From Prochlorococcus marinus str. MIT 9401 (GTDB taxonomy: Bacteria > Cyanobacteriota > Cyanobacteriia > PCC-6307 > Cyanobiaceae), in NCBI RefSeq assembly GCF_000760095.1, contig NZ_JNAR01000004.1:1-64000 (forward strand): DNA of 64,000 nucleotides. Direction: 5' to 3'. Within the stretch, counting starts at the first letter, position 1; every line of letters begins with the position of its first letter. The notes beneath the pieces were generated by a model. The model was not told where the DNA came from. It was given only the letters and a program-made list of their open reading frames with translations, and ran no database searches. Below, piece after piece: positions 1 through 8,284 of the stretch. The translations under genes and the position numbers were made by a program.

Positions 1-2
1 GT

Positions 3-608
3 GAACAAATTAAGAAGCAAATGGATGAAACAGATTCTTCATATGATAAAGAAAAGCTTCAAGAACGTCTCGCTAAACTAGCTGGAGGTGTTGCAGTGAT
101 TAAGGTTGGGGCTGCTACTGAAACTGAGATGAAGGATAAAAAGCTTCGTCTTGAGGATGCTATTAATGCAACAAAAGCAGCTGTTGAAGAAGGAATTGTA
201 CCTGGAGGAGGAACAACTCTCGCTCATTTATCTCCTATTCTAAAAGAATGGGCTGATAAAAATTTAGAAGGAGAGGAATTAATTGGAGCTAACATTGTTG
301 AAGCTTCACTTACTGCTCCTCTTATGAGAATTGCTGAGAATGCAGGTTCTAATGGAGCTGTGATTGCTGAAAATGTAAAAACTAAACCATTTAATGATGG
401 ATTCAATGCTGCTACTGGAGAATATGTGGATATGTCTTCTGCTGGCATAGTTGACCCTGCAAAAGTTACACGTTCAGGATTGCAAAATGCAGCTTCAATA
501 GCAGGAATGGTTCTAACCACCGAATGCATAGTTGCAGATCTACCTGAGAAAAAAGATTCAGCTGCTCCAGCAGGCGCTCCGGGTATGGGCGGTGACTTTG
601 ATTACTAA
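3..608 (+). CDS. groL: Chaperonin GroEL, C-terminal part (cut by window edge)
   Basis: Last ~201 codons of the 60-kDa chaperonin that folds proteins in an ATP-driven double ring with GroES. The reading frame is open from the first complete codon, so the gene starts outside the window. Visible are the conserved block around [14 protein letters not shown], the [21 protein letters not shown] stretch and [11 protein letters not shown], all typical of the intermediate and equatorial domains. The tail is short and ends GMGGDFDY rather than in a long GGM repeat. Cyanobacteria usually carry two groEL copies; from this fragment I cannot tell which one this is. A strong hairpin terminator follows. Confidence 0.97.
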   Translation, partial: EQIKKQMDETDSSYDKEKLQERLAKLAGGVAVIKVGAATETEMKDKKLRLEDAINATKAAVEEGIVPGGGTTLAHLSPILKEWADKNLEGEELIGANIVEASLTAPLMRIAENAGSNGAVIAENVKTKPFNDGFNAATGEYVDMSSAGIVDPAKVTRSGLQNAASIAGMVLTTECIVADLPEKKDSAAPAGAPGMGGDFDY

Positions 609-634
609 CTAACAATAGTTTTTAGTAAATTTTT

Positions 635-664
635 AAAAGGGATCATTCAAAATGGTCCCTTTTT
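635..664 (+). terminator. Rho-independent terminator after groEL
   Basis: AAAAGGGATCATT pairs with AATGGTCCCTTTT (one G-T pair) around a three-base loop, followed by a short T run. It lies between the groEL stop and the convergent secG stop, and the A-rich left arm means it could also serve secG from the other strand. Confidence 0.8.
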
Positions 665-673
665 ATTGAACTT

Positions 674-901
674 TTACGAAATCCAACCAGCGCTAAGAAT
701 AATTGCTAGAGACAAAAATATCACTAAAAAAGTCCAAGTTATTTTGTTAAGAGAGGCTTCTGCACTACTTGCGCTGTTGAACATAGAGCTTCCACTGGCG
801 GCTATTCCTCCCATTCCATCACCTTTAGGACTATGAAGTAAAACTAAGAGAATGAGAAGAACTCCAGAAAATACCCAAATCCAACTAATAATTTGAATCA
901 T
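674..901 (-). CDS. secG: Preprotein translocase subunit SecG
   Basis: 75-residue SecG, the small accessory subunit of the SecYEG channel in the plasma or thylakoid membrane. Two hydrophobic helices are visible (about residues 3-22 and 52-73). They are joined by the hallmark loop HSPKGDGMGG followed by a Ser/Ala-rich stretch ending FNSASSAEASLNKITW, which matches the conserved SecG loop. Length is normal. It lies 23 bp downstream of gpmI on the same strand, so co-transcription is likely. Convergent with groEL. Confidence 0.92.
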   Translation of the reverse strand: MIQIISWIWVFSGVLLILLVLLHSPKGDGMGGIAASGSSMFNSASSAEASLNKITWTFLVIFLSLAIILSAGWIS

Positions 902-924
902 TGCTTAAAAAACTTTTATTCGCT

Positions 925-2547
925 TTAAACGTGTTGAACCACCTTATTATAACCTTTTAATTCTACCTCTTTAATTAAAGACTTTCCTGTCATTTCTTTT
1001 GGTATTGGAAGATTTAATAATTGCAATAAAGTTGGTGCAATATCTGCTAAGCCAGCATTATCTCTTAAATAAATTTCATTCCCCATATTCGGAATTTTTC
1101 TTTTTTCACCCTCTATAAAAATTAATGGAACTTTATTTGTAGTGTGAGCCGTCCACGGTTCTCCTGATGGCCCTTTCATAACCTCTGCATTGCCATGATC
1201 AGCTGTTATGAGTATGCTTCCACCCATTTCTCCAGTAGAATTAACTATTTGGCCTATACACTTATCTACTGTTTCTATAGCTTTCGTTGTGGCATTCATA
1301 TTCCCTGTATGACCCACCATATCAGGATTAGCAAAATTGATTACAATAAAAGCATATTTTCCACTTTTAATTGCTTTAGAGCAAGAAATAGTTAACTCTT
1401 CCGCAGACATTTCGGGTTCCATATCATAAGTTGCTACTCTTGGAGATGGAATTAAATGTCTATCTTCTCCAGGTAAAGGAATTTCTACTCCTCCATTAAA
1501 AAAATATGTTACGTGAGGATATTTTTCCGTTTCTGCTGTTCTATATTGCTTGAGGCCGTTTTCTGAAACTATTTGACCGACAAAATTATTTAGAGATTCA
1601 GGAGGAAATGCAATCTTAACATTGAAGTTCTCATCGTATTGAGTAAATGTAATTAAATCTAGAATTGGGAAAAATTTTCTTTCAAAATCTAAAAAATTCT
1701 TCTGTGAAAGGGATTTTATTATTTGTCTAGCTCTATCTGGACGGAAGTTAAAGCAAATCAAACTATCTCCATCTTTCATGTAGTTTTCAGAAATTCGTAT
1801 GGGCTCTATAAATTCATCAGTTATGTTTTTGTCATAACTTTTTTTTATGTAATCCTGTGGAGAAATATTTGTTGCTTTTATATTTGGATCAGTTAAATTG
1901 GAATGTGCTTTTTCCGTTCTGTCCCATAAAAGATTTCTATCCATTATCCAATATCTACCACAAATAGAGGCTATTTCACCAGTATTGTATTTTTGAATGC
2001 ATGATTCAATTTGGTCTAAATATTTAAGCGCACTTTTTGCAGGTGTATCTCTTCCATCAGTAATAATATGAATCGCAACTTTTTTTATGCCATTATCAGA
2101 TGCCCATTTAATCAAACCTAATAAATGGTCAATATGACTATGTACTCCTCCATCAGAGCATAATCCCGTTATGTGCAAAGTAGAATTGTTTTTCTTTAAT
2201 GAGGTAGCCATCTCATTTAACTCATCGATCAAACCTAACTTATTATTTTTTACAACATTCGAAATCCTTACAAGTTCTTGTTGAATTATTCTTCCCGAAC
2301 CGATGGTAAGGTGCCCAACCTCTGAATTACCCATTTGGCCATCTGGTAAGCCTACATCAGATCCACTAGCGCTTATTAGGGTATGAGGATACGCATGCCA
2401 TAATGAATCCATGATTGGTGTATTTGCGGTCTTTATAGCGTTATTTGATATTTCTTCTCGATGTCCCCAGCCATCAAGTATCGCAAGAACTACAGGGCTC
2501 TGCGGGGCATTGAAATTATTTATATTTTTGCTACTAATCTTTGGCAT
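925..2547 (-). CDS. gpmI: 2,3-bisphosphoglycerate-independent phosphoglycerate mutase
   Basis: 540 residues, usual length for the metal-dependent enzyme that interconverts 3- and 2-phosphoglycerate in glycolysis. The N-terminal phosphatase-fold metal site is clear (LDGWGHRE, Asp25). The catalytic serine lies in [15 protein letters not shown] (Ser75), which forms the phosphoserine intermediate. The transferase domain shows [13 protein letters not shown] and [11 protein letters not shown], and the C-terminal metal ligands lie in [11 protein letters not shown]. About 20 N-terminal residues precede the conserved core. Likely transcribed with downstream secG. Confidence 0.97.
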   Translation of the reverse strand: MPKISSKNINNFNAPQSPVVLAILDGWGHREEISNNAIKTANTPIMDSLWHAYPHTLISASGSDVGLPDGQMGNSEVGHLTIGSGRIIQQELVRISNVVKNNKLGLIDELNEMATSLKKNNSTLHITGLCSDGGVHSHIDHLLGLIKWASDNGIKKVAIHIITDGRDTPAKSALKYLDQIESCIQKYNTGEIASICGRYWIMDRNLLWDRTEKAHSNLTDPNIKATNISPQDYIKKSYDKNITDEFIEPIRISENYMKDGDSLICFNFRPDRARQIIKSLSQKNFLDFERKFFPILDLITFTQYDENFNVKIAFPPESLNNFVGQIVSENGLKQYRTAETEKYPHVTYFFNGGVEIPLPGEDRHLIPSPRVATYDMEPEMSAEELTISCSKAIKSGKYAFIVINFANPDMVGHTGNMNATTKAIETVDKCIGQIVNSTGEMGGSILITADHGNAEVMKGPSGEPWTAHTTNKVPLIFIEGEKRKIPNMGNEIYLRDNAGLADIAPTLLQLLNLPIPKEMTGKSLIKEVELKGYNKVVQHV

Positions 2548-2685
2548 ATTTAGATCAAATTCGTTTTTAAGTGATCTAACATTAAATTTAGCTTTAAAAG
2601 CTACTCTTTAACAATCTATATTTAACATAGTTAGCTTTTGCTAATTTATAAAAAATATTGAATGAATTTTATTTATTGATAAATA

Positions 2686-3222
2686 ATGTCCAATAAAACA
2701 AAAAGAAAAGTAATACTTAATGAAGTTGAACTTAAAAAAACTCTTTCACGTTTATCTTCAGAAATTATTGAAAAAGTGCAGGCTCTAGAAAACCTTCTTT
2801 TGGTTGGTATTCCCTCTAGGGGAATTGATTTGGCGGAAGTTTTGGGAAAAGAAATATTTCTTAAGACAGGTTTAAAAATAAAAAATGGAATAATTGATCC
2901 AACTTTTTATAGAGATGATCAAAATAAAGTTGGAACTAGATTAATAAAAGCGACTGATATTCCAACTCCTATTGAGAAACAAGAAATAATCTTGATAGAT
3001 GATGTAATTTATACTGGCAGAACAATTAGAGCTGCAATAGATGCCTTATATTCATGGGGAAGACCCAAAAGAGTGATGTTACTGGTAATGGTAGATAGAG
3101 GTCATAGAGAATTGCCTATTCAACCAGATTTTTGCGGTAAAAAAGTTTCAACCAGTAAAAATGAAAGTATTAGTTTAAGACTAAAAAATGTTGATAATGA
3201 GGAAGGAGTATTTCTAGAATAG
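2686..3222 (+). CDS. pyrR: PyrR-type uracil phosphoribosyltransferase / pyrimidine regulator
   Basis: 178 residues, typical of PyrR. The PRPP-binding signature ILIDDVIYTGRT is at residues 102-113, and the N-terminal GIPSRGIDLA loop at 41-50 is the phosphate-binding segment of type I PRTases. PyrR proteins convert uracil plus PRPP to UMP, and in some bacteria bind pyr mRNA leaders. No pyrimidine operon is adjacent, so an enzymatic or salvage role is more likely here; that is inference. Divergent from gpmI; its stop is 7 bp from the convergent Hsp70-like gene. Confidence 0.93.
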   Translation: MSNKTKRKVILNEVELKKTLSRLSSEIIEKVQALENLLLVGIPSRGIDLAEVLGKEIFLKTGLKIKNGIIDPTFYRDDQNKVGTRLIKATDIPTPIEKQEIILIDDVIYTGRTIRAAIDALYSWGRPKRVMLLVMVDRGHRELPIQPDFCGKKVSTSKNESISLRLKNVDNEEGVFLE

Positions 3223-3229
3223 CTATTGT

Positions 3230-4798
3230 TCAGAAAATATTACCTAAATTATATTCTCCTAAAAATTCATCTTTAATATCGAAACACTCAACTAATAAAT
3301 CAGCCTTTTTTGTAATTTTGAAGAAAAGTTTTAAGTTGTCTTCTCCAAGATTAGAATTGTTTTTTAATTCAATTATGAGCGGTATATTATCCCATTTAAC
3401 TATTTCCTCTTCACTTTGTACTTGTGCTAATTTTGGTAATCCATCCTCAAATATTACGTCATATTCTCTTTCTGTTTTTGTTTCTCCAATAATTATTTCA
3501 AATATTTTCTGATTACTTTTACTAGCTTGAAGGATCAACTTAAATGGGTTTTCAGTTGGCCATGTTTGACCTTTGCAAAAAATTGGATGCCAGAAGTGTT
3601 TTTGTGCTCTTTTGTTAAATAATCTTATTGATAAGCCTTTAGCTAATATGTCTTTAATTTTTACCCCTGGGGTCATCGATAAAGCTCCTAAAGCTATTGC
3701 TTCAATAGGAGGGGGTGACTTTATTTCGACTTTTGGAATCTTTTCCCTTATCCATTCTTGAACTAATGGTATTTGAGTTCCACCTCCAACCAAAATAATT
3801 GAACTTAAGTCATCTACTGTGCAAAATTTACCTCTTGCTTCATTTAATAAATCTTTAAATAAGGAGTTAAGGTGATTTAGAAAATTATTCTTAATCATAA
3901 TTTTCTCAAATATTTCTTGGCTTAGATAAAACTCTTTTTCTTGATATCCTTCAATGAATAATTTGGTTGGATATTTATTTTCATATTTAATTGAAGATGA
4001 GCTAAGTTTACATTTTATTTCTTCTGCCTTTAAAAGATTTATTGCATATTGATTATTTGGAATAAAATAATCAACAATCCATTGATCAATATCTTTCCCT
4101 CCAATTTTTGAGCCTGTTTTACTTATTATTTCTGCACACCTTAATTTTTGTTTTGATATTGAGCTAACATCATTTCCTTTGAATTTTAGTAATTCAGCAA
4201 TTGGGCCAGATTTCCCTTCGCCACCTTCTATTTTCACTATATTCATATCAATTGTGCTTCCACCAATATCTAATGTCATTATTTTCGAGCCAAAAGGTAC
4301 CTTAATCCCTAAGCTAGCCGCAGTAGGTTCATCAACTAGGGCTATTTCATCTACAGACATTTGACTACAAAGGTTAATTAACCATGCTCTGTAACCTCGA
4401 TATGTATCAATAGGAGCAGTTAAAACAAGTCTTTTGATCTCATATTTTTGAGGAATGTTTGCCCACAAAAATTTAAAAAATTTTTCGCCACATTCATTAG
4501 GACTTAGGATATTTTTTGGGTTAAATTTTTCAACAGGATTTCCAATTAATCTTTTAAAATTTGAATGAAAGTATAAATCTGAATTAGAGCTGTTTCTCAT
4601 ATGTAAAGCACTTATACCAATTTTCACTATTGAAGAATTTTCCTCGAACCAAATTGCTGTAGGAATAACTCCTGGTGAGGACGTAATATTCGGTATTTCA
4701 ATCAAAACAGGATTTATTTCTTTTTGATCTTGAAAAGCTATTACAGTATTAGTATTCCCTAAATCAATAGCAAGAGTTCCAGATAAATTTTCTTTCAT
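3230..4798 (-). CDS. Divergent Hsp70/DnaK-like protein
   Basis: About 522 residues from the chosen ATG at 4798; an ATG seven codons upstream (4819) is also possible. The actin-like ATPase domain is recognisable by the N-terminal phosphate loop AIDLGNTNTVIAF, DEPTAASLG, the second phosphate loop LDIGGSTIDMNIV and the adenosine motif VGGGTQIPLVQEWI. After residue ~375 similarity to canonical DnaK fades, and the protein is roughly 100 residues shorter than DnaK (about 630), with no EEVD-like or Gly-rich tail. It is therefore an Hsp70-family ATPase with a reduced substrate-binding part. Client unknown. Divergent from rpoZ. Confidence 0.85.
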   Translation of the reverse strand: MKENLSGTLAIDLGNTNTVIAFQDQKEINPVLIEIPNITSSPGVIPTAIWFEENSSIVKIGISALHMRNSSNSDLYFHSNFKRLIGNPVEKFNPKNILSPNECGEKFFKFLWANIPQKYEIKRLVLTAPIDTYRGYRAWLINLCSQMSVDEIALVDEPTAASLGIKVPFGSKIMTLDIGGSTIDMNIVKIEGGEGKSGPIAELLKFKGNDVSSISKQKLRCAEIISKTGSKIGGKDIDQWIVDYFIPNNQYAINLLKAEEIKCKLSSSSIKYENKYPTKLFIEGYQEKEFYLSQEIFEKIMIKNNFLNHLNSLFKDLLNEARGKFCTVDDLSSIILVGGGTQIPLVQEWIREKIPKVEIKSPPPIEAIALGALSMTPGVKIKDILAKGLSIRLFNKRAQKHFWHPIFCKGQTWPTENPFKLILQASKSNQKIFEIIIGETKTEREYDVIFEDGLPKLAQVQSEEEIVKWDNIPLIIELKNNSNLGEDNLKLFFKITKKADLLVECFDIKDEFLGEYNLGNIF

Positions 4799-4898
4799 GT
4801 AGAAATTTTTTTGAATCAATTAAGTGCTTTTTGTAATTTATGTTTTGAATCGGTCCAGTAAACTGTAAAATATATCCTAGTAATAAAAAACTTTTTTA

Positions 4899-5135
4899 AT
4901 GAACATATCAAATAATGCAGGAGTCGACTCTACTGATTTGGCAATAAGAGGTGAAAGCTTAATAAGAAAATCAACAAATAGATATTTAACTACCGTGAGA
5001 ATTGCTTTCAGAGCAAAACAAAGACGTTTTGATGATTTTGATGGATTATTAGAGGAATCAACTATTAAACCTGTTCAAAGGTCAATTATTGAATTGAGCG
5101 ATGAGCAAGACCAACCAGATTTACTTCCTGGTTAA
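4899..5135 (+). CDS. rpoZ: RNA polymerase omega subunit
   Basis: 78-residue omega subunit, which helps assemble and stabilise RNA polymerase by clamping the beta-prime subunit. The conserved helix reads [21 protein letters not shown] (residues 27-47) with the cyanobacterial C-terminal tail [13 protein letters not shown]. The following DUF1818 gene starts two bases after the stop, so the two are almost certainly co-transcribed and translationally coupled. Confidence 0.93.
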   Translation: MNISNNAGVDSTDLAIRGESLIRKSTNRYLTTVRIAFRAKQRRFDDFDGLLEESTIKPVQRSIIELSDEQDQPDLLPG

Positions 5136-5137
5136 TT

Positions 5138-5509
5138 TTGGTAAAAGACCAAAAACGATGGAGATTACTTAGAGATTTCAGAAAAGGTAAATTTTGCTTT
5201 TTAATTGGAGTTGATAATTGGTCAATAGAGTTACAAAAAAGTGAATTTCATTCACTTTATCTTCTACTAGTAAGAATTAATAAACAACTATTAGATATTA
5301 AGAATGAACTCTTGGATGAGGAGTTGATTACTTTAAATTTAGAACAACTACCTTGGTACATTGAGTTAGAAGGAAAAAAAAATGAATGGAGTTTGAGGTT
5401 TGTTTTTGAAAGTCAAGATCAAACAAGATCTTTCGAAATGTATTGGCCTATACCAATAGCAAAAAATTTATTTTATGAAATAAAAAAAATGTGGGAATCA
5501 ATGGATTAA
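5138..5509 (+). CDS. DUF1818 family cyanobacterial protein
   Basis: 123 residues with a TTG start that is the only reasonable in-frame start, two bases after rpoZ. The protein begins with an RLLRDFRKGKFCFLIGVDNWSIEL segment, has WYIELEGKKNEWSLRFVF in the middle and ends in FYEIKKMWESMD. This fits the cyanobacteria-specific DUF1818 family by length, order of motifs and rpoZ linkage. Soluble, no membrane segment. Function unknown; the rpoZ pairing hints at transcription or plastid-type gene expression but does not prove it. Confidence 0.8.
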   Translation: MVKDQKRWRLLRDFRKGKFCFLIGVDNWSIELQKSEFHSLYLLLVRINKQLLDIKNELLDEELITLNLEQLPWYIELEGKKNEWSLRFVFESQDQTRSFEMYWPIPIAKNLFYEIKKMWESMD

Positions 5510-5561
5510 AAGATAAATAAAATTGGAAATTTTTTAAAATATTTCCCCGTGGGGGAAAAAA

Positions 5562-5625
5562 AATTCCACAACTTTTCCACAACTATTTTTATAAAAATAT
5601 TTAATTACCTAAAGGATGTGGAAAA
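5562..5625. promoter_or_regulatory. Cluster of DnaA-box-like sites in a 313-bp intergenic gap
   Basis: The gap 5510-5822 holds TTTTCCACA at 5573-5581, the exact reverse complement TGTGGAAAA at 5617-5625, and a near match AATTCCACA at 5562-5570. TTTTCCACA is the DnaA-box consensus reported for cyanobacterial origins. A short palindrome, TTTCCCC-GT-GGGGGAAA, lies just upstream (5542-5559), and AT-rich DNA separates and follows the boxes. This could be a DnaA titration or regulatory site, a promoter controlled by DnaA for the DUF2811-like gene, or an accessory origin element; dnaN/dnaA are not in the window. Confidence 0.5.
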
Positions 5626-5822
5626 CTTATGTTTTTATATAATTATTTATATTTCGAGGAGAATTGATTTTATGAAAATCAATTTTAATGAATACCCACT
5701 TTATGACTTGATTCTCATTATTCTTTAGCTTGAGACTGCCTTTTAATAATACTTGTTGACGATTTAGTAATTTTGAAGAAAACTAGATCTTGTAGATTTG
5801 AATTTCAAAAAAATTTTTCAAT

Positions 5823-6074
5823 ATGCAAGAATTAAATTACGACAAAAATCCATTAGTTTTAAGTCAGAAAAAAGAAGTAATTAGTTTCAAATGTGAACTT
5901 CATGAAAATCTACAAAAGGCAATGAAAGAATTTGTTGAAGAACATCCTAATTGGGATCAATACAGGATACTGCAAGCAGCCATCGCAGGATTTTTGATGC
6001 AAAAAGGATTTCAAAATAGGGACTTAACCAGGCTTTATATTGGAAATATGTTTTCAATGAGTTTTGAGGACTAA
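5823..6074 (+). CDS. DUF2811-like small cyanobacterial protein
   Basis: 83 residues. The core ISFKCELHENLQKAMKEFVEEHPNWDQYRILQAAIAGFLMQKG looks like the small cyanobacterial family DUF2811 (residues 20-62): a short strand followed by helices, without cysteine motifs or membrane segments. The RILQAAIAGFLMQ helix resembles ribbon-helix-helix-like packing, but no DNA-binding claim is justified. It is preceded by the DnaA-box gap and converges with the EVE gene. Family assignment is from memory of the motif pattern. Confidence 0.75.
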   Translation: MQELNYDKNPLVLSQKKEVISFKCELHENLQKAMKEFVEEHPNWDQYRILQAAIAGFLMQKGFQNRDLTRLYIGNMFSMSFED

Positions 6075-6081
6075 AATTTTT

Positions 6082-6540
6082 TTAGATTTTCTCTAATAGT
6101 ATTTTGGCTATATCATTTTGAACAGGTAATATTGATAATCTATTTCCTTTTTTTACAACTAATAATTCTTCCTCACTAAATAAAATCTTTAATTCAGGTA
6201 AACTTAAAATCTTATTTGATTTGGATATGAATTTAACTTTTACACAATCCCATCTAGGATTTTCAGGTTTAGATTTTGGATCAAAATACTTTGAACCTTT
6301 ATCAAATTGAGTAGGGTCAATAATATTTAGATCTATTACCTCCATAAGTCCTACAATTCCTGGAGGTTTGCAGTTTGAGTGATAGAAAAAAACCTTATCA
6401 CCTACATTCATTTTTCTCATGAAATTCCTAGCTTGATAATTTCTTATTCCGTCCCATAAAGTTACACTCTCATTTTTTAAAGTATCTATACTGTATGCGT
6501 CAGGCTCACTTTTCATTAGCCAAAACTTTTCTTCTGTCAT
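6082..6540 (-). CDS. EVE domain protein (PUA-like fold)
   Basis: 152 residues, all one EVE domain, a PUA/YTH-related fold that binds modified bases in RNA or DNA. Diagnostic blocks are FWLMKSEPDAYSIDTL at the N-terminus, LWDGIRNYQARNFMRKMNVGDKVFFYHS (about 29-56) and PRWDCVKVKF. Length and motif order match bacterial stand-alone EVE proteins. It is monocistronic here, so no partner enzyme is indicated. Confidence 0.9.
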   Translation of the reverse strand: MTEEKFWLMKSEPDAYSIDTLKNESVTLWDGIRNYQARNFMRKMNVGDKVFFYHSNCKPPGIVGLMEVIDLNIIDPTQFDKGSKYFDPKSKPENPRWDCVKVKFISKSNKILSLPELKILFSEEELLVVKKGNRLSILPVQNDIAKILLEKI

Positions 6541-6730
6541 GTCAAGGGGTTTGGAGGAATTTATCTGCTAGATTTTGCTAGAATCAGAATTTTATTATTA
6601 TGTTTATTATCCATTAAAGTTCCTATTTAGGAAAGTAATGGGCGGTATTTGGGTAAGTCTATTTTCAAAAATGTATAAATAATATTCACAAACTTCTGCC
6701 AAAATTTAGGAGCTTATTAATTTAATAGAT

Positions 6731-6775
6731 AGGGGTTGGATGCGGGCTTCTTTAGCTGGACGGCAGATCCCTTAG
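6731..6775. other. GC-rich intergenic patch, possible structured RNA
   Basis: Between the EVE gene and the 129-residue gene, a ~45-base patch is clearly richer in G+C than its surroundings. It contains complementary ends (GGGG.TTGGAT against ATCCCTT) and internal GCxGGC/GCCxG-like stretches. No open frame explains it. It may be a small RNA or the relic of one; no promoter or terminator is obvious. Confidence 0.25.
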
Positions 6776-6802
6776 AAATTTATTATCCAGAGAGCTTTTC
6801 AT

Positions 6803-7192
6803 TTAATTCCACCCATAACAATATTTCTTTCTAATTTCTAAATCTGAAGCAATACAAGTTTCAAATGCTCTTTTAACAAAGAACATTTTTTCTTTTTTAC
6901 TTAATTTTCTAAAGCTACATTGTGTACCTGCTGTACTAGGAAAATAAGAATACTTATCATTAGGTTTTTCTGGAAAAAGATAAGTTTCAGGGAATTTATA
7001 TTTTTCATCTCCATCATCTTCAAATTTCATAACTCTGCCAGCTTTAAAAGAAATTAAATGTCTTGGTTCATTATCTGCACAGCGTACTTCTATACCCTCA
7101 TTAAAAAATGGATAAATATATATCCCTGCATTAGCTGAAGGAATTAATCCCAATAAAAAAGGAGCAAGTAGTAAGCTTTTCAATTTATTCAA
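6803..7192 (-). CDS. Exported hypothetical protein
   Basis: 129 residues with a clear signal peptide (KLKSLLLAPFLLGLIPSANA, cleavage after ~residue 22), so periplasmic or lumenal. The mature part has four cysteines (near 38, 92, 112 and 124) that could form two disulfides, and a C-terminal basic helix ending KKYCYGWN. No family recognised. Its start overlaps the end of the upstream 86-residue gene by 8 bp, so the two are translationally coupled. Confidence 0.7.
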   Translation of the reverse strand: MNKLKSLLLAPFLLGLIPSANAGIYIYPFFNEGIEVRCADNEPRHLISFKAGRVMKFEDDGDEKYKFPETYLFPEKPNDKYSYFPSTAGTQCSFRKLSKKEKMFFVKRAFETCIASDLEIRKKYCYGWN

Positions 7193-7445
7193 CTGGAGTT
7201 AGTGAATAACAAATGTCTTTATAACCATTTTCTTTATCCCACTCTTTCATCTCTGTAGTACTTGTAGCAGCAGCAAATCCTTCTAAATCCTTGACTTTAA
7301 GAATTAAGTGACTTTTATGGTCATTTACCTTGATGAGTTCATATTCTTCGACATATTTATGTCCTTCCTTTTCATGGAAATCTTCTACAAATTTTTCGAA
7401 ATCTTCAAAAGAACAATCAAAAGTAGAAACTATTAAGGTATTCAT
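7185..7445 (-). CDS. Small conserved protein, DUF3764-like
   Basis: 86 residues, acidic, no membrane segment. The pattern ..FDCSFEDFEKFVEDF...YVEEYELIKVNDHKSHLILKV.. followed by a short helix is consistent with a ferredoxin-like alpha/beta barrel monomer. It resembles the small cyanobacterial family DUF3764 as I recall it. The ATG lies directly after a hairpin with a T run (7451-7468), so the hairpin may attenuate or end transcription from upstream. Overlaps the exported-protein gene. Confidence 0.7.
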   Translation of the reverse strand: MNTLIVSTFDCSFEDFEKFVEDFHEKEGHKYVEEYELIKVNDHKSHLILKVKDLEGFAAATSTTEMKEWDKENGYKDICYSLTPVE

Positions 7446-7450
7446 AAAAA

Positions 7451-7492
7451 AGAGGGTTTTATCCCTCTATGTTAGATCGACTGTCAATCAAT
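7451..7492 (-). terminator. Terminator hairpin plus repeated 20-base tag (copy 1)
   Basis: On the minus strand the 20-base tag at 7473-7492 (contains GACAGTCGATC) is followed by AGAGGG..CCCTCT (7451-7468) and a T run, a classical intrinsic terminator. The same tag and hairpin recur at 15848-15890. Here it closes the 40-residue membrane peptide gene and sits immediately before the ATG at 7445. Confidence 0.75.
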
Positions 7493-7614
7493 TAGTAATT
7501 AATTAATTTTCTTTTTCCATCTCTAGTTTCTACTTTATTTATTCTTAAACCTATAAAAGCAGCCCAAATAACTGCAAATAAAATTGGTAAAAAAATGATT
7601 GCAAGTTTCATCAT
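7492..7614 (-). CDS. Single-helix membrane peptide, PsbY-like appearance
   Basis: 40 residues starting MMKLAIIFLPILFAVIWAAF, one hydrophobic helix followed by a basic tail (GLRINKVETRDGKRK). The helix-then-basic layout recalls photosystem II PsbY, but the match is too short to assign it. ATG at 7611 is an alternative start. The stop overlaps the repeated terminator tag. Confidence 0.55.
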   Translation of the reverse strand: MMKLAIIFLPILFAVIWAAFIGLRINKVETRDGKRKLINY

Positions 7615-7685
7615 TGTTTTAATCCTGTTATTTGCTCAAAAGAATAACCTTTAAATAAATAGGAAAAAATAGGTACTTTATCTAA

Positions 7686-7902
7686 TTAAGCAGCATCATA
7701 TTCTTTATCATATTCAAGCCCTCTCATAAATCTTTTATCTAATAAGTAATTGTCTATAATCTCTGCTGCCATCTGTATCTCAGCAGCAGGTTCTTGATAT
7801 AACTGTTCTAATCTTTTTTTTCTTCTTCCATTAAATAACCAATAAGCAAATAATTGTTCTAATACTAAAAATTTAGCTTAATCCTCGCGAGTTAATAGTC
7901 AT
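7686..7902 (-). pseudogene. Frameshifted small conserved gene
   Basis: Reading from ATG at 7902 gives MTINSRGLS then a stop. One base out of frame, an open frame continues KFLVLEQLFAYWLFNGRRKK...IQMAAEIIDNYL...YDKEYDAA to a TAA at 7686-7688 but has no start codon of its own. Total length is 3n+1, as expected for a one-base insertion near 7878 (GGATTAAGC versus GGATTAGC would restore a 71-residue protein). A true pseudogene, a programmed frameshift or a sequencing error are all possible. Confidence 0.6.
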
Positions 7903-8149
7903 TCAAATTACTATTTTCTCCTTAAACGTATTGCTACAACTTTGCTATTTTACTAATACATTTTTACGTATAAAAATTTCTTGATAAATAAAAAAAACAT
8001 GAAATAATTTTGTTTTATGAAGTGTTATGGCTCTAATCCCTTTTAAATTTACTAATAAAAAAGGCAAAGCCAATAGTAAAGTATTTTTAGCCTTGCTCTA
8101 ATGATGTTCTCATTGGTAGTTTGGATGTGCTTATTCAGGTAAAAAAACT

Positions 8150-8284
8150 ATGACTAAAAAAGAAGGTAAAGAATTAGCCACTGTGAAGGTTTATCTTAAT
8201 ACTGGAATCATTGCAGGATTAATTGGTGTGGGATTTATCGCTTCAACTTTAGTTTTTGGAGTACTACTTTTAGTTTTAAAATAA
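8150..8284 (+). CDS. Small membrane peptide antisense to neighbouring gene end
   Basis: 44 residues, MTKKEGKELATVKVYLNTG then one long hydrophobic helix (residues 20-43) ending VLLLVLK. Its last 95 bases overlap the 3' end of the minus-strand gene 8191-8619, so either both are real and overlap tail to tail or one is spurious. The charged-then-hydrophobic layout is typical of a membrane microprotein. Confidence 0.5.
   Translation: MTKKEGKELATVKVYLNTGIIAGLIGVGFIASTLVFGVLLLVLK

Noticed and set aside
224-529. Minus-strand 101-codon frame inside groEL
   Set aside because: Antisense to a strongly conserved gene, with no protein-family features.
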